A stretch of 64,000 nucleotides of DNA from Ursus arctos (Eukaryota > Chordata > Mammalia > Carnivora > Ursidae). The stretch covers positions 1,510,001-1,574,000 of the forward strand of contig NW_026622985.1 of assembly GCF_023065955.2 (NCBI RefSeq), read 5' to 3'. Positions 1 through 10,646 of the stretch are shown in pieces. Made by a program: the position numbers and the translations under genes. The notes below the pieces were generated by a model, which saw nothing but the letters and a program-made list of their open reading frames with translations, was not told where the DNA came from and did no database searches. The number at the start of each line of letters is the position of its first letter. The first letter of the stretch is position 1.

Positions 1-660
1 CAACGTCAAAATAAAACTGGAACTCTTAGAAACATAAGAAGGAATTGAAAAACTCTTGATTGCAATTTGCTATTCTATCATTCCTCTTATTTCTTTAATA
101 GATAAACAGGTAATAGTGAGTAAGGATGAAGAGGATTTCAAAAACATAATCAGTAAGCTTGCTTTAATAGATATTTTTAGAATTTTGTAACTGATGAACA
201 GAAAGTACACTTACATTGCAAATATGTAAGAAATAATTATAAAAATGAATCAAAGCTTTTAATTAATTTAAAAATATAGAAGTACCCTGGTAATGTTCAG
301 TGACAATGAGTACATCTCGATGTTAATAACAAAAGTTTAGCCAACCCAAAACAAAATCCAAACCATTGGAAATTTAAAAATAAAAGCAACATCAACAATA
401 GCAACTGTCATATGTAAATATTAAGTTGAAGACAAATTAAACCCATTTATACCCACTGTAAAAATACTAAATATTTAACATTGAATGTAAAAGATATGTT
501 TTAAGTAATCTTTTTATTGTTTTCTTAAAAGAATGACTATAAATCAAGTAAGTATTTATCGCAAGAAGTGAGAAAAGAATAAAATCAATGTAAGGAAAAT
601 TAGGTAAAGGGAATTAAAATGATAAAACAGAAAGTAATTAACTTAAAATGAATAATTTAA
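1..660. other. AT-rich DNA, nothing assigned
   Basis: This stretch is strongly AT-rich, has stops in all frames and shows no recognisable repeat head, tail or open frame. It may hold very old decayed repeats that cannot be recognised by eye. Confidence 0.4.
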
Positions 661-906
661 TTTAATTAATTTACAATGACTAAAACTAGATTGAACAAAC
701 TTTTCGCCCAGCACGAAGGGGAAGGCGTCGTTGTATATCTAGACCACAGACTCACCCACAACGCTTTAAATGATGCATCCCACGGTTCCCACTGTAAGAG
801 ATCCCGACTTATGCCATCAGAGCTACAATATTCATTATTTTTTACAAAACTCTGTAGTTGATGTTGATGTGTTTCTCAAATGACAGCAAATGTGGGCTTC
901 CCTTAC
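661..906 (+). other. Short open frame of unknown origin
   Basis: A 61-codon frame (676-861, ATG to TAG) lies in a patch richer in G+C and CpG than the AT-rich DNA around it. The peptide is basic and has no motif I recognise. It has no splice site or poly(A) context that would make it a convincing gene. It could be a chance frame or a decayed retrocopy. Confidence 0.15.
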
Positions 907-917
907 AAGGAACAACA

Positions 918-1123
918 GGGGCACCTGGGTGGCTCAGTCAGTTGGATGACTGACTCTTGATATTGGCTCAGGTCATGATCTCAGGGTTAGGAGATCGAGG
1001 CCCCAAACGGGCTCTGTGGTCAGCAGGGAGTGTGCTTGGGATTCTCTCTCCCTCTGCCCCTTATCCCCGCACAGTCTCTTTCTCTCTCTCAAATAAAAAA
1101 AATAAATAAATCTTTTTTAAAAA
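918..1123 (+). mobile_element. CAN SINE (SINEC), plus strand
   Basis: The tRNA-Lys-derived head begins GGGGCACCTGGGTGGCTCAG. It is followed by a pyrimidine-rich CTCT body and an AATAAA-rich A tail. An 11-bp target-site duplication, AAGGAACAACA, is exact at 907-917 and 1124-1134. It is non-coding and was mobilised by L1 enzymes. The frame at 1030-1287 is just read-through of this repeat. Confidence 0.95.
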
Positions 1124-1134
1124 AAGGAACAACA

Positions 1135-2460
1135 AAACCCCTCAATGTATCCTATGATGATATATTACTTTTGTTATGTTATTTTTATATGTATACATTC
1201 TTTATGTTTATAGTTCTTCACATCTGTAAAAGCAAATGCATACTAAGTACTAACCGTGACAACAAAAGTCACGTTAATTCACAGTGACTGGTGATGTTGG
1301 CTGAAGCTAAAAAGTCGTTGTTGGAATTTGTAGTTGGAAGATGACGTTGTGTATTTTATATTTTCCTCTCTCATTGCTTGATTTTGAGCCTGCAACACTG
1401 TCACACAAGATATCTTCGTTACCATGTAAACCATGGTCATGTTATTTAGATGTGATCATCAACTTAGATGTGCAGTTCAAAATGCATTATTAATTTTAAA
1501 AAATTCCATTTACAAAAATCATTGTTTATTGACTAGTGTCCCTACTGCTGAAAGCATGTTCCAAACTGGCACAAAGATAGCTGAATTCTGCATCAGCACA
1601 TTGAGGTCCAACTGCTCAGTCTCTCTGTCCCGATTACGCTGACCTGCTCTGCATGCTAACTCAGTTCTCCCACTGCATCGTTCTATTGTAGCAACTGCAA
1701 AACCTTCATTAGCCCAATGTGCTGTCATATCACTTAGCCTGCACTTGGCTCAGGGGCATTGTTCTGCATTAAGTCCGCCTCTGCTCTAGGATCATTAGCA
1801 CACAACAATTAAAGTGACACATGCACCACGGCCACGAGGGGTCTCATAATGTCCAGGCAGGATCTCAACTGAGGCAGCTCAAGCCTTACATTATAATAAG
1901 GCTTTCAGAGGCAGAAGTTTGTCTCTACAGTTGGTGACCTGAGTATATCAGGGATGGGGTTAATTGCTGGCATTCTAACGTTAGGCCTTTGCCCACTTAA
2001 TGGGATCCACACATACATATTTATCACAATGTTAACCTTCCATAATGCATCTTTACATCACCTCTTGGTAACAGAACAAATGTACACTCTGACATACACT
2101 CAGATATTGAATTATAAGGCAGTTCTTGGTTATAAGATGATCCGGGATGTACCAACATTATTATTTTTTTGGCATCAACAACATAATCAACATAATCAAT
2201 ATATAAAACTCAGAAGTTCACAGAAAACTCACAGACCCTTGAGAGTGTGTCTACGAACACCCAGTAGTCTGTGGAACAGTCTAAGATGTGCTGCTTTCTT
2301 GGATGTCTGGATTTGCATGGACAATACCAGTAGACTTTTCTGGGCCTCCAGTCCCTTTCTGGGCTCCATCACAGCCCAATATTCAAGTTGTAGATTTCCT
2401 TTCAGGTCTTGGTTTTGACAGCACGTCCACCTTGATATTCAGATATCCACCTCAGCTAGC
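1135..2460. other. Unassigned DNA with scattered short frames
   Basis: I see no clear repeat family here. Open frames at 1433-1642, 1519-1728 (minus), 1954-2418 and 2288-2545 have no recognisable domains. Base composition is moderate from about 1540, unlike the AT-rich DNA before it, so a decayed ERV or retrocopy is possible. Confidence 0.3.
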
Positions 2461-2514
2461 CAAAAATGAAGGGCCCACCAAAAATGAAGGGCCCACCAAA
2501 AATGAAGGTCCCAC
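2461..2514. repeat. 18-bp minisatellite, 3 copies
   Basis: The unit CAAAAATGAAGGGCCCAC repeats three times at 2461-2478, 2479-2496 and 2497-2514. The third copy has one change (GGG to GGT). The unit length is a multiple of three, so the frame at 2288-2545 contains a six-residue repeat (KNEGPT). Confidence 0.9.
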
Positions 2515-2604
2515 CAAAGCCCTTTGCCTGGGCCTCTTCTTGTGATTTCTTTCTCCCACTTCTATTTTCTTGATCCTATCATATGGAGCTGGCTGATTAG
2601 TAAA

Positions 2605-2770
2605 CAAAAAATTGAGTTTCTGTTATGTACTAGGCCTTGTTCTAGATACTCGGGTGAATAAAAGAAAGAGAAAGACTCTGATCAAATAAGAATTGGTGAA
2701 GTGAGGTAAGAAGAAATAAGCACTTAAATAAATACTGTAGCAAGGCAAATAGCATGCCTATGGGAAGCAT
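2605..2770 (-). mobile_element. LINE L2 3'-end fragment, minus strand
   Basis: The text around TTATGTACTAGGCCTTGTTC, followed by a TAAATAAATA-rich stretch, matches the inverse of the L2 3' region (tables of increasing divergence are typical for this old family). Heavily diverged. Confidence 0.5.
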
Positions 2771-3769
2771 GGAACACGTAACATATTTTGAAACCTCTTT
2801 TGTCCAGTATTATTTGTGTGATAATCTTTATAATTTCCTACTCTTGATGAGAAATAATCTATAATTTTGTACTTTGGGCATTCTCTATCTGATATTTTTT
2901 TCAAGTACTAAAGTGAATCCAAAATTGTTTCTAAAAGAAAATTCTGGTTCTACCTTTCCCTGACTCCTAATCATATATGAGCTGGCTTTTATCCAGCTAG
3001 GATTTCTTGCCAAGCTTCTCAAGTGTCATAGTAAAACAGTGTGTGCACTGAATTTGAGGTTGGGTTGATGCTTTCATAGATTGACTCTTAAAATTGAGTG
3101 TGCATATAAATTTTATCATGTCATTTAAATTTGAGCATAAAATGTTGCTACTATCTGATTTAAATTTTTTTCAAAAAGGTTTATAGAAAATCAGCACCTC
3201 CAGAGGGAGCATATTTTATTTTTTCAAATTTAAATCCCTGTATTGCATCAATTAATTATTGTACATTTAGTTAAAAAATAGATATTACCACAAAATGCTC
3301 TGCTAGCCAAGTCAGTCAACTGAAAGGAAGTTTGCACCTACCAACGCAACTCAAATTCATCACACACACTTCAAAAACATTTCTTTTGTATCGTAAACAT
3401 ATAACATAGTGAACACAGAAAGAGATCTAGGTTGCTTTAGCAGTGCACGTGTGAGGGTTGGTTTCTCTCATCAAGAACAATCCACATTCCCGCACAATTG
3501 TTTAGGTTCATTCTTGTCTAGTCATGACAAGATAAGAGAGAGAACATATTTTAATTTTTCTAGTTCTTATCAAAACACTATAAGAAGTGACATTGGGGTA
3601 TCATCTCAAAAGCTTATAAAAAGAATAGCAAATTAAATCTTTCTCTCAAAAAAGAAGTAAATATGAAGATAAAAACAAATTAATTAAACAGGAAGTTGAT
3701 GTATGATAAAGAAAATTAACAAAAAAATTTTTTTGAAAAATGTAATAAAATTACTTTTGTTGGGAATTT
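2771..3769. other. AT-rich DNA, nothing assigned
   Basis: I see no confident repeat or gene. A 75-codon frame at 3409-3636 has no recognisable features and is probably chance. Confidence 0.35.
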
Positions 3770-3857
3770 ATCATTTTTTAAAGTGCAGACTGACAATCTC
3801 TGTGTTTTAATTGAAATAACTTGTTTGTTTACATTGAGTGTAATTATAGATATCCTT

Positions 3858-4044
3858 TTTTTTTTAAGATTTTATTTATTTGACAGATAGACACAGTGAG
3901 AGAGGGAACACAAGCAGGGGGAGTCGGAGGGGGTTACAGGCTTCCCTCTGAGCGGGAGCCCGATGCGGGGCTCGGTCCCAGGACCCCGGAATCACGCCCT
4001 GAACTGAAGGCAGACGCTTAATGACTGAGCCACCCAGGAGCCCC
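3858..4044 (-). mobile_element. CAN SINE, minus strand
   Basis: A T-rich tail (TTTTAAGATTTTATTTATTT) leads leftwards, and the inverted head ends CCACCCAGGAGCCCC. The 17-bp target-site duplication TAATTATAGATATCCTT is exact at 3841-3857 and 4045-4061. It sits inside an old minus-strand L1. Confidence 0.95.
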
Positions 4045-4281
4045 TAATTATAGATATCCTTAGGTTGAAATCCATTTCTTATGGACTGAAATAGTGGAAA
4101 ACCATTTGTTTTCTATTTGTCCTCCTGTTCTGTTTCCTTTGTTGTTTCTTTGGGTTGACAAGGCACTTTTTGTTATCTCATCTCCCCAACCATTAACTTG
4201 TTTGGCACACCTTCTCTTAGGGTTCTTTTGGTAGCTGCCCTAGAGATTATAACGTATAACTTTGTCTTATAAGAGTTTAAT

Positions 4282-4440
4282 GGGATGGACTGGTGATGGG
4301 TATTAAGGAGGGCACGTATTGCATGGTGCACTGGGTGTTATACGCAGCTATGAATCATCAAACTTTACATCAGAAACCAGGGATGTACTGTATGGTGACC
4401 AACATAATATAATAAAAAAAACATTAAAAAAATTAAATTA
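4282..4440 (+). mobile_element. 5'-truncated carnivore L1 3' end
   Basis: This is a short 3'UTR-only copy: GGTGATGGGTATTAAGGAGG, then TGCACTGGGTGTTATACGC, and an ATAATATAATAAA tail. The duplication AAGAGTTTAAT at 4271-4281 and 4648-4658 brackets both this L1 end and the SINE in its tail. The SINE therefore landed after the L1 insertion. Confidence 0.9.
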
Positions 4441-4631
4441 GGGGCGCCTGGGTGGCACAGCGGTTAAGCGTCTGCCTTCAGCTCAGGGCGTGATCCCAGC
4501 GTTGTGGGATCGAGCCCCACATCAGGCTCTTCCGCTATGAGCCTGCTTCTTCCTCTCCCACTCCCCCTGCTTGTGTTCCCTCTCTCGCTGGCTGTCTCTA
4601 TCTCTGTCGAATAAATAATAAATAAAATCTT
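4441..4631 (+). mobile_element. CAN SINE, ursid-like subtype, in an L1 tail
   Basis: The head GGGGCGCCTGGGTGGCACAG continues with CGGTTAAGCGTCTGCC, the subtype I associate with bears. A 16-bp target-site duplication in the L1 A-tail (4425-4440 and 4632-4647, TAAAAAAATTAAATTA) is exact. Its low divergence suggests a fairly recent insertion. Confidence 0.95.
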
Positions 4632-5354
4632 TAAAAAAATTAAATTAAAGAGTTTAATCGAAAGTAGTACTTTTATTATCCCAATGTAAGGATTTTAGAA
4701 TACTTTTACTGTATTTAACTTTTCATCTTTTGTGTTACTTTCATATATTTTAATTTACAAGTATTTTACACCACACAATATAGTATTGTTGTTTTATAAA
4801 CTAATATCGTTAGGTTTATCCGTGTATTTATTCTTTCCTTTGCTTTTTGTTTCTTTTTGCATTTCTGTTTTGGTCTGAATCATATTCTTTCTGTACCAAG
4901 AACTCCTTTTAGTAGTTAGTTGTTTTGGTGCAGGTCTACTGATATTGTTACATTAATATTAATCTAAGTCCAACTTCAATCAGATTTCATCACTTTTTAA
5001 AAATTAATGTCGTTTTTGTGTTCTAGGATTCATTGAGGATTCCACATTGCATTTAGTGTCATGTTTCCTTACTCTCCTCTGGTCTGTGACAGTGTCTCAG
5101 TTTTTTTTACATTTCATGAACTTGACACTTTTGAAAAGTACTTGGTATTGTCAGGTGTGTTTTTTTTTAAGCCATTCTAATAATCATATAATGGTATTCA
5201 TTGCAGTTTTAGTTTCCATTTCTTGATGAGAAATTATGTTGAGCATCTTTTTATGAGCTTATTTGCCATCTATATATCTTTTCTTATTAAGTCTGCATAC
5301 AAACCTTTTGCTCATTTTAAAAAATTGTTTTGTTTATTTATTTTTAATAGGGGG

Positions 5355-5376
5355 GTCACTTCCTTAAGGAAGTGAC
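5355..5376. repeat. 22-bp perfect palindrome
   Basis: The half GTCACTTCCTT is followed directly by its exact reverse complement AAGGAAGTGAC, with no spacer. It carries two mirrored ACTTCC/GGAAGT cores of the ETS type. It lies beside the tail of an old SINE inside an L1. Confidence 0.9.
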
Positions 5377-5548
5377 TTTTTTTAAAAAAAGATTTATCTA
5401 TTTTAGAGAGAGAGGGAGAGAGAAACTCTAAGCAGACTCTGTGCTGAGCACAGAGCCCGACATGAGGCTTGATCTCATGACCCCGAGATCACCACCTGAG
5501 CCAAAACCAGGAATGAATGCTTAGCCAACTGCACCACCGGTGGGCCCT
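5377..5548 (-). mobile_element. Old CAN SINE, minus strand
   Basis: A T-rich tail with AAAAAAAGATTTATC, a GAGAGAG body and an inverted head ending CACCACCGGTGGGCCC are visible. It is more diverged than neighbouring SINEs. Confidence 0.85.
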
Positions 5549-7330
5549 GGGTTGTTTATTTTTTTTAAATGTTAAGTTTTGAAGCATTCTGGATGCATTC
5601 TGGATGCAAATTCTTTGTCAGGAACGTGATTTGTAAATATTTTATCTTTTTCTGAGGCTTGTGTTTTTATTCTTTTAATAGTGTCTTTTCAAGAACAAAA
5701 GATTTTAATATTGATGGATCCAATTTATTAAGTTTTTTTGAGAAAGGCTTTTGGTGTCATATCTAAGAACTCTATCTCAAGGTCACGAGGATTTTTCTCC
5801 TGTATTTGTTTTGTAGTTTTACATTTAAGTCTGTAATCCACTTGGAGGTAAACTGCATATAGTATGTGAAATACTAGTCGAGATTCGTTCATTTGCATAC
5901 GGACATCCCATTATTCTAGAACCACCTGTTGAAGAAACTGCTCTTCTCCAATGAATCGCCTTTATAACGGACAAAATCAACTGAGTGCATCGATGTGTTT
6001 TCTTCCTTTGATCTATGGGTTTATCTCTTCACCCTTATCACAGTCTTGATTACTGTAATTTTATATTAAGTCAGAGAATAAGGTAGTATGCATTGTCTAA
6101 TTTCAAAATTGTTTTGGCTATTTTGGTTCCTTTGAATTTTTCTACGAATTTTAGAATCAGTGTGTCAATATTTATAAAAATATTATACCGGGTTATTAAT
6201 AGCCACTGCATTGGCTAGGTCAATTTGGGGAAAACTGACATCTTCATAATATTGTCTTCCAGTTCATTATAAATTTCTTTTCATTATTTAGTCTTCCTTG
6301 ATTTCTTTCATTAGAGTTTTATAGTTTTCAGCATGCAGATTCTGCACATAATAATGTTTGATTTATATCGAACTCAGAATATGTCTTTCTTGTTGATGTT
6401 TGATATATACTTGAAGAGACTATGTATTCGTCTGCTTCTGAGTGGACTACTCTGTGTCACTTAGGTAGGTAGTTAATAGTGTTGGTCAGCTTTTCTATAC
6501 CCCAACTTCCTTACTACTTGTTCTATCAGTTCTTGACAAAGGGATAGAGTCCCAAACCATAATTGTGGGTTTGTTTATTTTACCTTTCGTTTCTATTAGA
6601 CTCACTCTCTATATTTCAAGTCTCTTGTTACTTGTTATATGTACACACATAAGTGTTTTTATGTCTTAGAGAACTAACATATTTATCACTAGGTGATGTC
6701 ACTGGTAATATTACTGGTTCTGAATCTACCTAGTTTCCTTACTATAACCAATTTAACTTTCTTTTGTGTGGTGCGTTGATGGTATCTCCTTTTTTCATTC
6801 CTTTAGTTTTAACTTAGGTCTATATTCTAGGTGGGCGTCCTATAGACAACATATGGTTGGCTCTGGTTACTTTTTATACAATATGACAATTTCTACCCTT
6901 AATTGGTGTGTTTGTACTGTTAAAGTGATATTTGGTACATTTGTACACTCTACCATCTTGCTAGATCTTTCTATTTATTCCATCTACTCTTTGTATTTTT
7001 TTTTTTCATTTTTAGCCTTCTTTTCGATTGATTGAGTTTATGATTCCATTTTATCTCCACTCTTGACTCATAATCTATAATGTCTTAAAAAATTTATTGG
7101 ATGCTGTAGGATTTACAACATACATAGCTACAGTCTATCTTCAAGTAATATTATACTGATCTATGTGTAGTGTAAGAGACACACAGCAGTGCATTTCCAG
7201 TTCCTTTCCCCAATCCTTTGTGCTATTTAACAATAACTTTTTAACAATAAGCTATAAACACACAATACATTGTGACTGCTTTTGTTTTTGACAGTAAATT
7301 GTCAAATTTACTCTAGTGCTTAAGAACTGT

Positions 7331-7837
7331 TGAGTTCCTCAAGAAAACAGTCAGCTAAGATTATTAGGCCCAAATTTCTGCACTTTCTTCCTTAATGGGA
7401 TCTTGGCTTTAACTAAGTAGCACTAAAGTGCAATTTTTCTTTCCAAGCACCTCAAGACTGCTGAAATATTACTGTCTCTGCACTTTAGCTCTCATTTCCT
7501 GCTTGGCTATTCAGTGTCTCCACCCATGCTGCTTGTGAATTAAAATTTCTGCATTGAGTTTCAATTCTCTTAAGAATTTGGGGCCCTCAAGTCTTGGCTG
7601 CCTTTAATAATTCTTTTGAAGGGATCTTTAATTTTGTCATTTTTCCAGTTCCAGTGTGAGATTTGGCCTACCTCAAGTTAGTTTGCCATACCAGAAGAGT
7701 AATCTCTTGAAGAGTCGTCTTTAGTCATTAGGATCTTTGCAAAGAGAAAAGCTCATGTTAAACAAAAACAAGATGCTACAAAAAAGAAACAAGATCCTAA
7801 TATAGCTCTGGAAAGTTCAAAACATGCTAGCAAAAAG
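7331..7837. other. Unassigned DNA
   Basis: I see no confident repeat or gene here. Composition is mixed, and there are no long frames. Confidence 0.35.
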
Positions 7838-7848
7838 GAAAAACTCAA

Positions 7849-8210
7849 TTTGTTTCTCAGAGTCCATAGTCTCTCATGCTTCCCTTTCTTCCCCTACTGA
7901 TCTTCCTAGTTCTTATATTCCATAGATGAGAGAAATCATATGATAACTGTCTTTCTCTGCTTGACTTATTTCACTTAGCATTATCTCCTCCAGTGCCGTC
8001 CATGTTGCAGCAAATGTTGAGAAACAAACTGAGGGCTTCAGAGGGGAGGCGGGTGGAGGAATGGGATAGGCTGGTGATGGGTAGTAAGGAGGGCACGTAT
8101 TGCATGGTGCACTGGGTGTTATATGCAACTAATGAATCATCGAGCTTTACATCAAAAACCAGGGATGTACTGTATGGTGACTAACATAATATAATAAAAA
8201 AAAAAGAAAA
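7849..8210 (+). mobile_element. 5'-inverted carnivore L1 3' end
   Basis: The left part (7849 to about 8020) is L1 3' sequence in the minus direction (GTCTTTCTCTGCTTGACTTA). From about 8022 the same family runs in the plus direction (GGTGATGGGTAGTAAGGAGG) to its A tail. The whole block is flanked by GAAAAACTCAA at 7838-7848 and 8211-8221, so it is one insertion. This is the signature of twin-primed L1 integration. The frames at 7913-8128 (minus) and 7993-8184 are read-through of it. Confidence 0.9.
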
Positions 8211-8221
8211 GAAAAACTCAA

Positions 8222-8757
8222 GAGAAATTTTGGAATTTAAAATTGAGAAAATAACCTAAGAAGTAGAAAAGAAAGAAAAAGAGATAGAAATAAAATAGAA
8301 AAGATAAGTCAATTAGAAAACCAGGACAATAAGATCAATGTCTGAATGGTAAGCATTTCATAAGGAGAAAACAAAAATAATACAGTGGAGGAGTTCACCA
8401 ATGAAATAAAACTATTTTTTTCCATAATTAAAGAGTTTGAGTAGCTAGACTGAAAAGTCTCACCAAGTTTCAAAAACAAACACACCAAAACAAAAAAACA
8501 AAGAAAAAAACCTATCTTCATTGTAATGACATTTCAGAGTACTTGGGCCAAATAGATGGCCATATTATCTTTCAGAGAGAAAGGTCACAACTAAATACTA
8601 ATGAATAATAAGGTTTCAGACTTCTAAGTAATAATAATAATAATAATAATAAGCTAGAAAATAATGGAAGAATGTCTTCAGTATTCTGAAAGAAAATTAT
8701 TTCCAGGATGGAAATGTATAGCAGGTCAAACAATCATTTAAATTTGGGAATGAAATA
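8222..8757 (+). mobile_element. HAL1/L1M ORF1-like fragment
   Basis: An A-rich stretch includes CTTTCAGAGAGAAAGG and TTCTGAAAGAAAATTATTTC. These resemble the ORF1-like part of HAL1 or old L1 elements. It contains an AAT-repeat at 8628-8652. There is no usable open frame. Confidence 0.5.
8628..8652. repeat. (TAA)n microsatellite
   Basis: About eight TAA units in a row, inside the HAL1-like fragment. Confidence 0.95.
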
Positions 8758-9400
8758 TAGTCAACACTCTCATTATTTATGGATTCTGTATTTGTGAATT
8801 TACCTACTCACTAAAATTTATTTTTAATCCTCAAATCAATACTTGCAACACTTTTGCAGTCATTTGCAAACATGCACAGAGCTGTGAAAAGTTTGAATTG
8901 TCAGATGCCCACATTCCCAGTTGAGGTTGAGCAAGGTGACACTCTTTTTTTTAGCTCTCATCTGTAAATAAGTGTTCTTTAAATGATATATTTAGTATCA
9001 CATTTTTGTGCTTTTTGTTGAAGATTTCACTGTTTAAAATGGTCCCACATATAGTGTTAAAGTGCTGTCTTGTGTTCCTGAGGGCAAGAAGGCTGTCATG
9101 TGCCTTATGGAGAAAATACATGCACTAGATAAGCTTTGTTCAGACATGAGTTATAGTGCTCTTGGCCATGAATGCAATATTAATGACATAACTGTACATT
9201 AAATAAGAATTCTTTAAACAGAAACACACATAAATTAGGTAAGGTATTGATATAGGTAGACAAACACATTGTGAACAGACACTCACAGGAACCTGACTCT
9301 ATTTCCCATAAGAGCAATTGTTCCGTATTCCTAATTCAGTGCCAATGGCAGCTTCATAGACCAACTTCATAGCTATTGCAAACAAGAAGAATCAACTGTG
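8758..9400 (+). mobile_element. Tigger-family (pogo) DNA transposon, decayed
   Basis: The ends look like degraded terminal inverted repeats: GTCAACACTCTCATTATTTA near 8760 and ACAAGAAGAATCAACTGTG at 9382-9399. Between about 9037 and 9200 is a relic of the start of a pogo-type transposase, the part that would encode a CENP-B-like helix-turn-helix. Landmarks are AAAATGGTCCCACATA, GGGCAAGAAGGCTGTCATG and GATAAGCTTTGTTCAGACAT. The frame is shifted early and stops follow, so no protein is made. At about 640 bp it is far shorter than a full Tigger (2 kb or more). The exact subfamily is uncertain. Confidence 0.8.
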
Positions 9401-10480
9401 AATGTATGTTCAGCCATATCTGCTCTCAGGCAACCTTTTCTCTGAAAGTTACTGGGAGACAGTTTCCACCAGAACAAATGAAACATCAAATAACAGGAAG
9501 ACATAGGAAATAGGAAAAAGAAGAGGCAACAGATAAGAGAAGCATGGGAATCCCAAAACAATTGTTAGGGCAATATTGAACTCTAAACAGAATTAGTGAA
9601 CAAAGAAATCCAGATTGTTCTTGCTTTGCCTTCTGCACCCTAGGTCACCCCATAGAAGTGCTTTCTTTGGAATAAACCCTGAGAATTGGAAGTAGGCTAT
9701 GTTAACTAAGCTTAGAAGGAAACATATCTTGTTTCCACCCCATTCCACAATCACATTGTGCAGGACCACGTAACAGCCTTTCTAAAAGCTCCAACTTTTT
9801 CACAGGTTTTACTTTTGACCTTGACCAGTGATTTCCCCAGTGATGTCTCAGGGAAACTGAAGGCACATTGCAATCCTGGGAGAGATGCTGATCAGCTTGT
9901 GTTATCCTGAAGCCTTTACTAATAGTGGCAAAATTGGGCTTTTCTGAAAAAGCAACTCTTAAAACATCTAAATGGCATTTTATTATGTATACGCATATAC
10001 TGGGAAAACAAAAAATAAACCTAAAGAAGAGATTAATGGAACATTCAGCATAGAGGTTACCTTTGGACGGGACAGTAGAATAAAATCACAAAGGCATTTC
10101 TAAGGTAGTGGTAATGTTCCATTTCTCAAACTGGGTGATGTGTATATGGTATTTGTTTTATTTCTATTCAAACTACATACAGGCACACGTAAGGCATACA
10201 AGCAAACACACATCATTATACTCTTTTCTGTATATATTACACAATTAAGAACATGATTTAAAAATTTAAAGTGTTTTTAAAATCCCCAAATAGAAAATTT
10301 GAGAAGCCTGGTAGATGTCTTTAGAATCCCCAAAGGTTTGATGTAGTTTGTGTCTTTTGGTTCCACCAATGAAAATGTTGTTCAAGTGTTATTGTAGTAC
10401 TTTCATTGACATGGACCTCCTATTTTTAAACATAAAGTCTTTCCATGCAAAAACAAATATGTTGATATAAAGTGGAAGGA
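9401..10480. other. Unassigned, low-repeat DNA
   Basis: I see no clear repeat or gene here. The part at 9580-9960 is of mixed composition and lacks poly-A tracts, so it may be unique sequence. Confidence 0.35.
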
Positions 10481-10498
10481 AAACCAGATCAGAATTTG

Positions 10499-10628
10499 TT
10501 TTTCTTTTAATTTTACTTAATTAACAATATTGATTTCTGGAGTAGAATTCAGTGATTCATCACTTATGTATGACACCCAGTGCTCATCACAAGTGCCCTC
10601 TCTAATACCCATCACCCATTTAGCTCAT
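10499..10628 (-). mobile_element. Short carnivore L1 3' end, minus strand
   Basis: It carries the family landmarks GAATTCAGTGATTCATCACT and ACACCCAGTGCTCATCACAA. The flanking 18-bp duplication at 10481-10498 and 10629-10646 (AAACCAGRTCAGAATTTG) has one mismatch. It is a 130-bp, heavily 5'-truncated insertion. Confidence 0.9.
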
Positions 10629-10646
10629 AAACCAGGTCAGAATTTG

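Larger units (their letters stand above)
3770..4980 (-). mobile_element. Old L1, minus strand, upstream part
   Basis: Phrases such as CTGACAATCTCTGTGTTTTA, the later CATTGAGTGTAATTATAGAT and a GCAGGTCTACTGATATTG motif match the reverse complement of the ORF2 start and upstream region of old mammalian L1s. The element is decayed, without useful open frames. It is interrupted by a SINE at 3858-4044 and by a short L1 3' end plus SINE at 4282-4647. Confidence 0.6.
5000..7330 (-). mobile_element. Old L1 (L1M type), minus strand
   Basis: Read on the minus strand this holds, right to left, the endonuclease region (GACAACATATGGTTGG at about 6846), reverse-transcriptase and C-terminal ORF2 text, and an L1M-type 3'UTR at about 5020-5175. 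Landmarks include ATTCTTTGTCAGGAACGTGA (about 5610) and CTTTTGGTGTCATATCTAAG (about 5748). There are many stops and no working frame. It is interrupted by an old SINE at 5367-5548. Confidence 0.75.

Noticed and set aside
1954..2418. 154-codon plus-strand frame as a gene
   Set aside because: Low-complexity, hydrophobic and without domains. It overlaps a second frame, and no splice or retrocopy signs were found.
2461..2514. CRISPR array
   Set aside because: The repeats are directly adjacent with no spacers, and the DNA is mammalian.
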